Under the pieces are notes generated by a model. That model worked only from the letters and a program-made list of their open reading frames with translations, made no database searches and was not told where the DNA came from. A stretch of DNA of 64,000 bases. Origin: Shewanella metallivivens. Its GTDB lineage: Bacteria > Pseudomonadota > Gammaproteobacteria > Enterobacterales > Shewanellaceae. Of this stretch, positions 28,505 through 38,019 are shown in pieces; within the stretch, counting starts at the first letter, position 1; the number at the start of each line of letters is the position of its first letter. The position numbers were made by a program, and so were the translations under genes. Location of the stretch: positions 63,800-127,799 of the forward strand of contig NZ_JAQQPZ010000002.1 of NCBI RefSeq assembly GCF_028750675.1, read 5' to 3'.

Positions 28505-30097
28505 TTAATGACCGCTAACCATACCGCCCAAATCTTTCGCCGAATGGTGAATAATCCAGTGATTGTCATAAAGCCCTTGGGTCATATCGGTTAAAAACCC
28601 CGTTTCAATTGCAAGCACACCGACGATTGATAATACAATGGTGTACGGTAATGCCATCCACACCATACGACCATAAGAGAGTCGAATAAGTGGAGCAATA
28701 GCTGAGGTTAATAGGAATAAAAATGCTGCTTGGCCATTTGGTGTGGCAACCGATGGTAGATTAGTACCAGTGTTAATTGCGACAGCAAGCAAGTCGAACT
28801 GATCGCGAGTAATTTGGCCGCTTAATAAAGCCGATTTCACTTCATTAATGTAAACCGTACCCACAAACACGTTGTCACTCACCATAGACAGTAAGCCGTT
28901 AGCAATATAGAAAATGACTAACTGCATATTACCTTCATAGCTCAGTGCCCATTGAATCACTGGCGCAAATAATGCTTGGTCAATGATCACACCGACAACC
29001 GCAAAAAACACGGCTAATAATGCGGTAAAGGGTAGCGCTTCTTCAAACGCTTTACCTAACGCGTGCTCATCCGTTACACCATTAAACGCAGTGGCTAAAA
29101 TGATGACAGATAAGCCGATCAAACCGACAGAGGCTAAATGCAATGCTAAGCCAACAATCAACCACACACCGATTAAGGCTTGAATCACCAATTTCATTTT
29201 ATCTTGGTTGGTTCTGTGTGAGTCTTCGTGTGCTGCATAATCAGTTAAAATACGATGAACCGCATCTGGTAACTGTGCGCCGTAGCCAAACCATTTGAAT
29301 TTTTCAACAAGGAAGCAGGTTAAAATACCGGCAGCTAAAACTGGCATTGTTACTGGTGACATACGTAAGAAGAACTCACCAAACTGCCAATGAGCTTGCG
29401 CAGCAATGATTAAGTTTTGCGGTTCGCCCACCATGGTACACACACCACCTAAGGCAGTACCAACACCAGAGTGCATTAATAAGTTACGTAAAAAGGCCCT
29501 AAATGCTTCTAACTCATCATCATTGAGTTGCCCTGATGATTCTGATGTATGGTCATGGCCATCGTTATCACTAAAACTCTTGCCTGAGGCCACTTTGTGA
29601 TAGATAGAGTAGAACCCCACCGCGACAGCAATAATCACTGCAATAACCGTTAATGCATCTAAGAATGCAGATAGAAAAGCTGATGCGGTACAAAACATCA
29701 AAGACACGATAATTTTTGAGCGGACTTTGGTGATCATTTTGGTAAACACGAACAGCAAAAGCTGTTTCATGAAATAGATACCCGCAACCATGAACACTAA
29801 CAGTAGAATAACTTCTAAGTTGGCTTCAATTTCATGCAGTACTTGCGTGGGGGATGTCATTCCAATCATGACCGCTTCAATAGCGAGTAATCCACCCGGT
29901 TGTAATGGATAACATTTTAATGCCATCGCAAGGGTGAAAATAAATTCTACGACTAACACCCATCCGGCGACGAATGGACTAACGTAGAAGAACAGCAGGG
30001 GATTGATGACTAAAAATGCCAAAATTGCATATTTGTACCACTTAGGCGAATTGCCTAAAAAGTTAACAAACAGCGCCTGACTCTTGGTTGCCTGCAT
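28505..30097 (-). CDS. nhaB: Na+/H+ antiporter NhaB
   Basis: Electrogenic sodium-proton exchanger of the inner membrane; helps growth in salt and alkaline conditions. It has 530 residues and about ten to twelve hydrophobic segments. Recognisable blocks include [13 protein letters not shown] at the N-terminus, [21 protein letters not shown], and the late [24 protein letters not shown] precedes the ATG. It is divergent from fadR across ~590 bases, the arrangement also found in E. coli. Confidence 0.97.
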   Translation of the reverse strand: MQATKSQALFVNFLGNSPKWYKYAILAFLVINPLLFFYVSPFVAGWVLVVEFIFTLAMALKCYPLQPGGLLAIEAVMIGMTSPTQVLHEIEANLEVILLLVFMVAGIYFMKQLLLFVFTKMITKVRSKIIVSLMFCTASAFLSAFLDALTVIAVIIAVAVGFYSIYHKVASGKSFSDNDGHDHTSESSGQLNDDELEAFRAFLRNLLMHSGVGTALGGVCTMVGEPQNLIIAAQAHWQFGEFFLRMSPVTMPVLAAGILTCFLVEKFKWFGYGAQLPDAVHRILTDYAAHEDSHRTNQDKMKLVIQALIGVWLIVGLALHLASVGLIGLSVIILATAFNGVTDEHALGKAFEEALPFTALLAVFFAVVGVIIDQALFAPVIQWALSYEGNMQLVIFYIANGLLSMVSDNVFVGTVYINEVKSALLSGQITRDQFDLLAVAINTGTNLPSVATPNGQAAFLFLLTSAIAPLIRLSYGRMVWMALPYTIVLSIVGVLAIETGFLTDMTQGLYDNHWIIHHSAKDLGGMVSGH

Positions 30098-30629
30098 TGC
30101 AGCCTCTCCAGTATTGTTATTGTGACAGTATTGGTACCATTTTTGATAACAAACAACACATCATTATTTTCAACAAGTTTGGGAGAATAGAGGCAAGTTC
30201 ATATTTAAAACTTGATGAAAATCAATATTTCATTAATTTTCATTAAAACCCTAGGCACGTCATTGGTATAAAACAGCCTGCTCTTTGTTGTAAAATAGCG
30301 ATGTATTGCCTTAACAAACAATGCGTTAATTCACCTTTGGATCTGGTGTACGCGATATGGCCATTAAATTTGCCGTTAGTGTAGCTTAAGTAAAATCGAA
30401 TTGTAATCTCGTTGCTTGGGCAAATAATCTTACATCGCACTAACAAAACAGCTACATGAGTATATACTAAACTTGGTTGATTTTATCGAGTAAAATCGCC
30501 ATATCATGATGATTCTAGTGGAGTAATGTGAGCTCTATTCAATAAATCAAATTTGAGTGATTTTCTGCAGGTTAAAAAATGTGCTTTAAAAGTATTGTGA
30601 ATAAACAATGGTTTTTATTTTCTACCGCT
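30098..30629. other. nhaB-fadR intergenic region
   Basis: About 530 AT-rich bases upstream of both divergent genes. A 67-codon open frame on the minus strand (30243-30446) has no ribosome site or family and is not accepted. No repeat or RNA gene was seen; promoters of both genes must lie here. Confidence 0.5.
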
Positions 30630-30643
30630 CTGGTATGATCAGT
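30630..30643 (+). promoter_or_regulatory. Candidate FadR operator upstream of fadR
   Basis: CTGGTATGATCAGT, partly palindromic, is 43 bases before the fadR ATG. It agrees with the enterobacterial FadR consensus CTGGTCNGACCAG at 11 of 13 positions. Its position suggests autoregulation. A related site lies upstream of fadD at 21048. Confidence 0.6.
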
Positions 30644-30685
30644 ACAATAGTTTCGCCATTGTTTAGCAATAGGATATGAAGGCTA

Positions 30686-31405
30686 ATGATCATCAATGCC
30701 AAAGGCCCAGCAAGTTTTGCTGAGAAATACATTGTTCGTTCCATTTGGGAAAATAAGTTTCCACCCGGATCCATTTTACCGGCAGAACGTGAGCTTTCTG
30801 AACTCATCGGTGTCACTCGTACTACGTTACGTGAAGTACTTCAGCGTTTAGCTCGCGATGGTTGGTTAAAAATTCAACACGGCAAACCAACCCAAGTGAA
30901 TAACTTTTGGGAAACCTCAGGACTTAATATTCTTGAAACCATTGCTGACTTAAACCCTGATGGATTTCCATTATTAGTCGATCAACTTATGTCTGCACGT
31001 GGCAATGTCAGTAATATTTATTTCCGGGCATCTATTCGCCATAATCCTGAAAAAGTGGTTGAGGTACTTGCGGGTATTCATAGCCTAGAAAACGATGCTG
31101 AAGCTTATGCAGAATTCGATTATCAATTACATCACACCTTGGCTTTTGCCTCAGGTAATCCTTTATACGTATTGATATTAAATGGTTTTAAAGGTTTATA
31201 TAACCGAGTAGGCCGTTTCTACTTTTCAAGCCAAGAAGCGCGGGAGTTAACTATGCGCTTTTATGTTAAACTTGAGCAACTTGCTAAAGATAAAAACTAT
31301 AGCGATGTGCCTGCGTTAATGCGTAATAATGGCATTGAAAGCGGTAAGTTATGGCAAAAGTTACGTGATGACATGCCTGCTGAAATCGGTCACGACAATA
31401 GTTAA
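30686..31405 (+). CDS. fadR: Fatty acid metabolism regulator FadR
   Basis: GntR-family transcription factor that represses beta-oxidation genes and activates unsaturated fatty-acid synthesis; long-chain acyl-CoA releases it from DNA. Its 239 residues equal the E. coli length. The winged helix-turn-helix is GSILPAERELSELIGVTRTTLREVLQRLARDGWL (~30-65). The C-terminal helical acyl-CoA domain begins at NILETIADLNPDGFPLLVDQL. FadD in this window would produce its ligand. Confidence 0.96.
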   Translation: MIINAKGPASFAEKYIVRSIWENKFPPGSILPAERELSELIGVTRTTLREVLQRLARDGWLKIQHGKPTQVNNFWETSGLNILETIADLNPDGFPLLVDQLMSARGNVSNIYFRASIRHNPEKVVEVLAGIHSLENDAEAYAEFDYQLHHTLAFASGNPLYVLILNGFKGLYNRVGRFYFSSQEARELTMRFYVKLEQLAKDKNYSDVPALMRNNGIESGKLWQKLRDDMPAEIGHDNS

Positions 31406-31441
31406 TGACTTAACGAATGATTTGACATTGTTCCGTGAAAT

Positions 31442-31474
31442 AAAAAAGCCAATCGTTGAGTGATTGGCTTTTTT
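31442..31474. terminator. Bidirectional terminator between fadR and spoVR
   Basis: AAAAAAGCCAATC / GATTGGCTTTTTT hairpin with a short loop between convergent genes. Confidence 0.88.
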
Positions 31475-31477
31475 AAT

Positions 31478-33019
31478 TTATGCGATGACATCGTGTGAAT
31501 GGATTCTCTCTTCTGCCGTGTCGGGACAACTTGAGATGACTTTTATCATACCCAGTTCATCCACTTGTTCTAACTTTACATTAAAGCCCCACAAGCGATG
31601 TAAGTGCTTGAGCACCTCTTGATGATTGTCGGCCAACGGGATGTTATCAAATGGAATGTAGCGTAACGTAATAGAGCGGTCACCATTGACTTGGACCTGT
31701 TGTACCTGAATATTGGGTTCAATATTGGATAAATTATACTGCTGCGACAATATATTACGAATGTCTTGATACCCCTGCTCGTCGTGTATAGCGGAAACCG
31801 CGAGGTGACTGCGTTTTTCATCGTCTAAAATGCCAAATAATTTAAAGTCTCTAATCACTTTAGGGGATAGATATTGGCTAATAAAGCTCTCATCTTTAAA
31901 GTTTTGCATTGCAAAATGCACGGTTGTTAACCAATCACTTCCGGCAATATCAGGAAACCAATGACGATCCTCATCCGTAGGGGTTTCGCAAATACGTCTA
32001 ATATCGACAAACATTGCAAAACCAAGAGCATAAGGGTTAATCCCATTGTAATACGGACTGTTGTAAGCGGGTTGAGCAACAACCGCTGTGTGACTTTGTA
32101 AGAACTCTAGTATAAAGCGGTCACTGACTTTGCCTGTATCGTATAGGTGGTTCAAAATGGTGTAATGCCAAAATGTAGCCCAACCTTCATTCATGACCTG
32201 AGTCTGTTTTTGCGGGTAAAAATATTGCGCCATTTTGCGCACAATTCTAACTAGCTCACGTTGCCAGGGGGCTAATAAAGGGGCGTTTTTTTCAATAAAA
32301 TACAATATGTTCTCTTGCGGCTCCTCTGGGAAGACCTTGTCAGTCTTTTGTGATGCTTGTTGCGGTTGAGTCGGTATAGTGCGCCACAAATCGTTAACTT
32401 GGGTTTGCAGGTAATCTTCACGCTCTTTTTGACGGGCCTGTTCTTCTTTAAATGATACTTCGGCAGGGCGCTTATAGCGGTCCACGCCATAGTTCATTAA
32501 GGCATGGCAGGAGTCTAGCGTTAATTCTACTTGCTCAATACCGTATTTGACTTCACATTCTCGAATGTAATTCTTGGCAAACACTAAGTAATCGATAATG
32601 GAGCTGGCGTCTGTCCAGGTTTTAAACAAATAGTTATTTTTAAAAAAGCTATTATGTCCATAACAGGCGTGAGCCATGACAAGTGCCTGCATGGTGATGG
32701 TGTTTTCTTCCATTAAATAAGCGATACAAGGGTCTGAATTAATCACTATTTCATATGCAAGGCCCATTTGGCCGCGCTTATATCCTTGCTCGGTTTCAAT
32801 AAAACGTTTGCCAAAAGACCAATGAGTATAACCAATGGGCATACCAATGCCGGCATAGGCATCCATCATTTGTTCGGCAGTAATGATTTCTATTTGATTC
32901 GGATAGGTGTCTAACTTAAAAAACTTAGCCGCATTGGCAATTTCGTGTTGGTATTTTTCCAGTAAGTCGAATGTCCATTCGGGTCCATCATCCAACGGTT
33001 TACGGGTTGCTTTAACCAT
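31478..33019 (-). CDS. SpoVR/YcgB family protein
   Basis: A 513-residue protein of the SpoVR family, function unknown, conserved with the PrkA kinase and YeaH in many bacteria. Landmarks are GPEWTFDLLEKYQHEIANAAKFF near the N-terminus, YPNQIEIITAEQMMDAYAGIGMP, MNEGWATFWHYTILNHL (a His/Glu-rich segment that could bind metal) and NPYALGFAMF. Starts ATG at 33019 with GGGGAAA upstream, nine bases after yeaH. Third gene of the prkA-yeaH-spoVR operon. Confidence 0.95.
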   Translation of the reverse strand: MVKATRKPLDDGPEWTFDLLEKYQHEIANAAKFFKLDTYPNQIEIITAEQMMDAYAGIGMPIGYTHWSFGKRFIETEQGYKRGQMGLAYEIVINSDPCIAYLMEENTITMQALVMAHACYGHNSFFKNNYLFKTWTDASSIIDYLVFAKNYIRECEVKYGIEQVELTLDSCHALMNYGVDRYKRPAEVSFKEEQARQKEREDYLQTQVNDLWRTIPTQPQQASQKTDKVFPEEPQENILYFIEKNAPLLAPWQRELVRIVRKMAQYFYPQKQTQVMNEGWATFWHYTILNHLYDTGKVSDRFILEFLQSHTAVVAQPAYNSPYYNGINPYALGFAMFVDIRRICETPTDEDRHWFPDIAGSDWLTTVHFAMQNFKDESFISQYLSPKVIRDFKLFGILDDEKRSHLAVSAIHDEQGYQDIRNILSQQYNLSNIEPNIQVQQVQVNGDRSITLRYIPFDNIPLADNHQEVLKHLHRLWGFNVKLEQVDELGMIKVISSCPDTAEERIHSHDVIA

Positions 33020-33028
33020 GATTTCCCC

Positions 33029-34297
33029 CTATACAGCTTGTTTTTTAAAGAGTTCGCGAAATACTGGATAAATGTCTTCGACTTCACGAATGTGTTGAAC
33101 AGCAATATTATCAAATTGTTTTTGTAGATCTTGGTATTGGTTCCATAAGGTTTGATGGGCTCGGTGGGTAATTTCGATATAACTGAAATAACGCACTTTG
33201 GGCAAAATATGGGTAGCCAATAAGTCATGGCAGTGAGGCGAATCATCGGACCAATTATCACCGTCAGATGCTTGCGCTGCGTAGATATTCCATTCATTTT
33301 CGGGGTAGCGAGCTTGCTGAATGTCATTCATCAGTTTTAACGCGCTTGATACAATGGTTCCGCCAGTTTCTTGTGAGTAAAAAAATTCATGCTCGTCGAC
33401 TTCTTTGGCTTGGGTGTGATGACGGATATACACAACTTCAAGGTTTTTATAGCTGCGCGTTAAAAACAAATACAACAATATATAGAAACGTTTGGCGATA
33501 TCTTTGGTAGCTTGATCCATCGAACCAGACACATCCATCAAACAAAACATGACAGCCTGACTGGACGGTTTTTCTCGTTTTGCATAATTGTTGTAACGTA
33601 AATCGAACGTGTCGATAAACGGCACATTAGCAATTTGTTTTTTGAGCTGTTCAATTTGCTCTTTTAACGCGAGTATCTTTTCAGCTTGGGAGCCCGGCAT
33701 ATCTTGTAGTTGCTCAAGTTCAGCTTGTAACGCCTTAAGTGCGTGTTTTTTACTGCCAGACATTGCAATACGGCGGGCTAGGGACGATCGCAGTGAACGT
33801 ACAATATTAATATTGGCTGGCACACCGTCGTTGGTAAAACCTGCTCGGTATGTTTGGTATTCAACCAACTTATTAAGACGGTTGTTTTGTAAGTTAGGGA
33901 GTGCTAAGTCTTCAAATAGCAGCTCTAGGTATTCATCTTTTGAGATATTAAAGACAAAATCGTCATTACCTTCGCCGCTGTCTGAGGCATCGCCTTGACC
34001 CGCACCACCTTGTCCGCCACCGCGTGGCCGTTGAATTTGGTCGCCACGATTAAACTGATCATTACCTGGGTGAACACGATTACGTTTACCCCCTTGACCC
34101 TGTCTAAACAGTGGTTCACTTATGTCACGGGTTGGGATACTGATTTTTTCACCTTTATCAATATCGGTAACACTGCGACGCGTCACCGCATCACTGACTG
34201 CTTTTTTGATTTGTTTTTTATAGCGCTCAATGAACCGCTGACGATTAACCGTGCTTTTTCCTTTAGCGTTGAGCCGTCTATCAATAAAATTTGCCAT
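33029..34297 (-). CDS. yeaH: YeaH family protein (UPF0229, von Willebrand A-like)
   Basis: A 422-residue partner of the PrkA kinase. The N-terminal third is basic and glycine-rich ([14 protein letters not shown], probably flexible). The C-terminal half has a vWA/MIDAS-like site, [20 protein letters not shown], for a divalent metal (DxSxS), followed by [19 protein letters not shown]. In E. coli yeaG-yeaH are induced in stationary phase and nitrogen starvation; the same may hold here but no promoter is called. Gap of 56 bases from prkA. Confidence 0.95.
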   Translation of the reverse strand: MANFIDRRLNAKGKSTVNRQRFIERYKKQIKKAVSDAVTRRSVTDIDKGEKISIPTRDISEPLFRQGQGGKRNRVHPGNDQFNRGDQIQRPRGGGQGGAGQGDASDSGEGNDDFVFNISKDEYLELLFEDLALPNLQNNRLNKLVEYQTYRAGFTNDGVPANINIVRSLRSSLARRIAMSGSKKHALKALQAELEQLQDMPGSQAEKILALKEQIEQLKKQIANVPFIDTFDLRYNNYAKREKPSSQAVMFCLMDVSGSMDQATKDIAKRFYILLYLFLTRSYKNLEVVYIRHHTQAKEVDEHEFFYSQETGGTIVSSALKLMNDIQQARYPENEWNIYAAQASDGDNWSDDSPHCHDLLATHILPKVRYFSYIEITHRAHQTLWNQYQDLQKQFDNIAVQHIREVEDIYPVFRELFKKQAV

Positions 34298-34353
34298 ACG
34301 CCCCCCAAGTCAACGATCTGGCTGAGTATGCCTCAACCAGGGCTGGGTGTTGA

Positions 34354-36288
34354 TTATGATGATTTTCGAACGCGTAAATACCATTCAGACAATAAGCGTA
34401 CTTGTTTCTTGGTGTAACCTTTCTCCATCATCCGATTGACGAAATCATCGTGTTTACGTTGATCATCATTTGAGGTTTTGGCATTAAACGAAATAACGGG
34501 TAATAAATCTTCTGTATTGGAAAACATTTTCTTTTCAATCACAGTGCGCAGTTTTTCGTAACTGGTCCACAATGGATTATTACCTTCATTGTTGGCTCTG
34601 GCACGTAAAACGAAGTTAACAATTTCGTTACGGAAATCTTTAGGGTTACTGATGCCTGCGGGTTTTTCTATTTTTTCTAACTCGGCATTTAATGCACCTC
34701 GGTCAAATAACTGACCGGTTTCAGGATCGCGATATTCTTGATCTTGGATCCAAAAGTCAGCGTAGGTGACATAACGGTCGAAAATGTTCTGGCCATATTC
34801 AGAATAAGACTCAAGGTAGGCAGTTTGAATTTCTTTACCGATAAACTCCACATACTTTGGAATAAGATAGCCTTTTAAAAATTCAAGGTACTTCTCGCCA
34901 GTTTCACTCGGGAATTGTTCTTGCTCAATTTGTTTTTCAAGTACGTAAAAAAGATGCACTGGATTAGCTGCAATCTCGGCACTATCAAAGTTAAACACTC
35001 GCGATAAAATCTTAAAGGCAAAACGGGTCGACAACCCTTGCATACCTTCATCAACCCCCGCGTAATCGCGATACTCTTGGTACGACTTAGCTTTGGGGTC
35101 GGTGTCTTTTAAACTCTCGCCGTTGTATACCCGCATTTTAGAATAAATAGACGAGTTTTCAGGGACCTTTAAACGCGACAACACACTAAATTGCGCTAAC
35201 GTTTCTAGCGTACCAGGCGCACATGGTGCCATCGATAATTCAGAGTGAGCCAATAGCTTTTGATAAATGGCCATTTCTTCTGAAACCCGCAAGCAATAAG
35301 GCACTTTGACAATATACACCCGGTCTAAAAACGCTTCGTTGTTTTTGTTGTTTCTAAACGTAGACCATTCTGACTCGTTGGAGTGAGCCAAAATAATCCC
35401 ATTGTAAGGCAGTGCAGATAAGCCCTCTGTACCGTTATAGTTACCTTCTTGAGTGGCGGTTAATAATGGGTGCAGTACCTTAATGGGCGCTTTAAACATC
35501 TCTACAAACTCCATTAATCCTTGGTTTGCTCGACACAGTGCACCCGAATAGGCATACGCATCGGCATCATCTTGTGAAAAATGCTCAAGTTGACGAATAT
35601 CGACTTTACCGACAAGGGCTGAAATATCTTGATTGTTTTCATCACCGGGTTCGGTTTTTGCTATACCGATCTGATCTAATACTGACGGGTAGACTTTAAC
35701 CACCCTAAATTTAGAAATGTCACCACCATATTGATGCAAGCGTTTTACTGCCCATGGAGACATGATCGTTTTAAGGTAACGCGCCGGGATCTTGTATTCG
35801 TTTTGCAATAACTCGCGGTCTTCTTCAGGGTCAAATAAACAAAACGGATGATCATTAACCGGACTGCGCATACCATCGGCGCTAAGAATGTAAATGGGCA
35901 CTTGTTGCATTAATGCTTTGAGTTTTTCTGCCAGCGATGATTTACCGCCCCCAACAGGGCCTAGTAAATAGAGGATCTGTTTTGATTCTTCTAAGCCTTG
36001 AGCTGAATGTTTTAAATATGCCACGATTTGTTCGATGGCATCTTCCATGCCATAAAAATCTTTAAAAGCGGGATAACTGGCAATAAGTCGGTTGGAAAAT
36101 ATGCGACTTAAGACTGGGTTTTTGGCGGTGTCTATCATTTGGGCTTCACCAATAGCCATTAATAATCTTTCAGCAGCAGACACGTATGCACTTTTGTCTT
36201 GTTTACAAATATCAAGAAATTGCTCTAAGGTGTATTCCTCGTCGAGTTTTTTCTCATAACGTTGTTGATAATGCTCAAAAATGCCCAT
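34354..36288 (-). CDS. prkA: PrkA family serine protein kinase (YeaG)
   Basis: At 644 residues it is the same length as E. coli YeaG. The AAA-like N-terminal domain carries Walker A LLGPVGGGKSSLAEKL (~107-122), and the C-terminal half is the kinase-like PrkA domain (YLIPKYVEFIGKEIQTAYLESYSEYGQNIFDRYVTYADFW). It starts at ATG 36288 with GAGGGGG directly before it. It leads the three-gene unit with yeaH and spoVR. In Enterobacteriaceae this cluster is tied to stationary-phase and low-nutrient adaptation. Confidence 0.96.
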   Translation of the reverse strand: MGIFEHYQQRYEKKLDEEYTLEQFLDICKQDKSAYVSAAERLLMAIGEAQMIDTAKNPVLSRIFSNRLIASYPAFKDFYGMEDAIEQIVAYLKHSAQGLEESKQILYLLGPVGGGKSSLAEKLKALMQQVPIYILSADGMRSPVNDHPFCLFDPEEDRELLQNEYKIPARYLKTIMSPWAVKRLHQYGGDISKFRVVKVYPSVLDQIGIAKTEPGDENNQDISALVGKVDIRQLEHFSQDDADAYAYSGALCRANQGLMEFVEMFKAPIKVLHPLLTATQEGNYNGTEGLSALPYNGIILAHSNESEWSTFRNNKNNEAFLDRVYIVKVPYCLRVSEEMAIYQKLLAHSELSMAPCAPGTLETLAQFSVLSRLKVPENSSIYSKMRVYNGESLKDTDPKAKSYQEYRDYAGVDEGMQGLSTRFAFKILSRVFNFDSAEIAANPVHLFYVLEKQIEQEQFPSETGEKYLEFLKGYLIPKYVEFIGKEIQTAYLESYSEYGQNIFDRYVTYADFWIQDQEYRDPETGQLFDRGALNAELEKIEKPAGISNPKDFRNEIVNFVLRARANNEGNNPLWTSYEKLRTVIEKKMFSNTEDLLPVISFNAKTSNDDQRKHDDFVNRMMEKGYTKKQVRLLSEWYLRVRKSS

Positions 36289-36540
36289 GGTAACCCCCTC
36301 AAAACATACTGTAATCTCACTTTTAAAAGCCAGAGTGATGGGTGAGGATCTAGATAATCAAGATGCTAGACCTATCCAGCTTATATTAGGCTTTACGACT
36401 AAAGTGTAGGACAGGCTTAAAGACTTCGCGAAGTTTTAATTAAAATAAATTAAACAAAAACAATGACAAACAGTAGCATTTGCAATAGTTGCAAAAATAG
36501 GAGTAGTAAGAAAGTTTTATTTTTAATCAATGACGCACAT

Positions 36541-36568
36541 AAAAAAGGAGCCTTATAGGCTCCTTAGG
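36541..36568 (-). terminator. Rho-independent terminator of sodB
   Basis: AAGGAGCC / GGCTCCTT stem with a TTATA loop, followed on the minus strand by a run of T. About 20 bases after the sodB stop. Confidence 0.87.
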
Positions 36569-36586
36569 TTTTACTGTTAATTAAGA

Positions 36587-37171
36587 TTAAGCAGCAAAAT
36601 TTTTGTTAACAAATTCCCAGTTAACAAGCTGCCAGAAGTGCGCTAAATACTCTGGACGTGCGTTACGGTAATCAACGTAGTAAGCATGTTCCCATACGTC
36701 TACAGTTAATAGTGGTGTAACCATTTCGTCAGTTAGCGGAGTCGCTGCATTGCTAGTGTTAACAATAGCTAGAGAACCGTCAGCTTTTTTCACTAACCAA
36801 GTCCAAGCGCTACCAAAGTTATTGACTGCAGAGTCAGTAAATTTAGCTTTGAATTCTTCAAAAGAACCGAAAGAAGCATTGATAGCAGCAGCGATATCGC
36901 CAGTTGCTTCGCCGCCAGCGTTTGGCGCTAAGCAGTTCCAGTAAAAAGTGTGGTTCCAAACTTGAGCAGCGTTATTGAACATGCCACCTGTTGAAGTTTT
37001 AACAACTTCTTCTAGCGTTTTGCTAGCAAATTCAGTTCCTTCAACTAAACCATTTAATTTTACCACGTAAGTATTGTGGTGTTTACCGTAATGATATTCG
37101 ATCGTTTCTTGTGAAATATGCGGTTCAAGTGCGTTCTTTGCATAAGGTAATGCTGGTAGTTCGAAAGCCAT
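36587..37171 (-). CDS. sodB: Superoxide dismutase [Fe]
   Basis: Cytoplasmic enzyme that converts superoxide to hydrogen peroxide and oxygen. In its 194 residues the four metal ligands are in EYHYGKHHNTYV (His), WNHTFYWNCLAP (His) and DVWEHAYYVDY (Asp and His). The iron form is favoured by AWTWLV and overall closeness to E. coli SodB. GGAGAG precedes the ATG. Monocistronic, with its own terminator. Confidence 0.96.
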   Translation of the reverse strand: MAFELPALPYAKNALEPHISQETIEYHYGKHHNTYVVKLNGLVEGTEFASKTLEEVVKTSTGGMFNNAAQVWNHTFYWNCLAPNAGGEATGDIAAAINASFGSFEEFKAKFTDSAVNNFGSAWTWLVKKADGSLAIVNTSNAATPLTDEMVTPLLTVDVWEHAYYVDYRNARPEYLAHFWQLVNWEFVNKNFAA

Positions 37172-37593
37172 TAGTATCTCTCCATGGATTCAGGTTATCG
37201 TTTTTGTTTACCAATCAGGTAACATTGCTCTACTGCTATTGTACTGATTATTTTTGTGATGTGAATCATTGTTTAGGTAATTAACGTTAGCGCGAGGCTA
37301 AATTTGCATAGCAAATGCCCCATAGCATTTAAACTCACGCTTTTGTTACATTTTTTAGTTGTTAATGTGCCATTTTTAACCATTTTAATGCTCAAAAGGT
37401 TAATTAGGATATTATAACGTTAGTTTATGTGGGTATTATTTAAGTGTGGATTATGCTTAGGGTATTTTAATCTATGGAATAACTGATTATTTTATGGATT
37501 TTAAATAAACCTTACAATCTGTGGGATTTTGTTATTGGCTTAGGTGTCGTACAATAGATATTAAATGTTCAGTCGTCGTACTTAGGAAATCAA
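37172..37593. other. sodB-grxD intergenic region
   Basis: About 420 AT-rich bases between divergent sodB and grxD. It must hold both promoters. No gene, repeat or convincing operator was seen; a weak partial Fur-like stretch at ~37257-37276 was not accepted. Confidence 0.5.
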
Positions 37594-37935
37594 ATGGAAA
37601 CTGTAGAAAAGATTAAACAGCAAATTAGTGAAAACCCAATTATTGTGTACATGAAAGGTTCGCCTAAATTACCAAGCTGTGGATTTTCATCTCAGGTTGC
37701 TCAGGTGATGATCAATTGTGGTGAACAATTTGCATTCGTAGATATTTTACAGCACCCAGACATCCGTGCTGAATTACCTAAATATGCTAACTGGCCGACA
37801 TTCCCACAATTATGGGTTGAAGGCGAGTTGATTGGTGGTTGTGACATCATTACCGAGATGTTCCAAAAAGGTGAACTTCAACCTATCATCAAAGCGACAG
37901 CTGACAAGTATCGTACTGAAGACGCTGCAGAATAA
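37594..37935 (+). CDS. grxD: Monothiol glutaredoxin, Grx4 family
   Basis: Carries or senses [2Fe-2S] clusters together with glutathione and BolA-type partners. It has 113 residues; the active site CGFS is at 29-32 in SPKLPSCGFSSQ, and the glutathione-binding region is NWPTFPQLWVEGELIGGCDI. AGGAAA lies before the ATG. Monocistronic with a strong terminator. Confidence 0.96.
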   Translation: METVEKIKQQISENPIIVYMKGSPKLPSCGFSSQVAQVMINCGEQFAFVDILQHPDIRAELPKYANWPTFPQLWVEGELIGGCDIITEMFQKGELQPIIKATADKYRTEDAAE

Positions 37936-37966
37936 TCGTTATTGATTGTGTGTTGATATACACAAC

Positions 37967-38003
37967 AAAAAGCCCCAATCGCAACGTGCCATTGGGGCTT
38001 TTT
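37967..38003. terminator. Bidirectional terminator between grxD and uraA
   Basis: AAAAAGCCCCAAT / ATTGGGGCTTTTT hairpin with an 11-base loop between convergent genes. Confidence 0.88.
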
Positions 38004-38019
38004 GTTCGTGCTTTAGTTG

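Noticed and set aside
30243..30446. A 67-codon minus-strand frame between nhaB and fadR
   Set aside because: No ribosome site, no family resemblance and poor composition; it lies in a promoter region.
34354..36288. The PrkA cluster as a novel defence or toxin system
   Set aside because: All three genes match the well-known YeaG-YeaH-YcgB set in length and motifs and sit in conserved core chromosome.
37257..37276. Fur-like box upstream of sodB
   Set aside because: Only part of one half matches the Fur consensus and the second half is missing.
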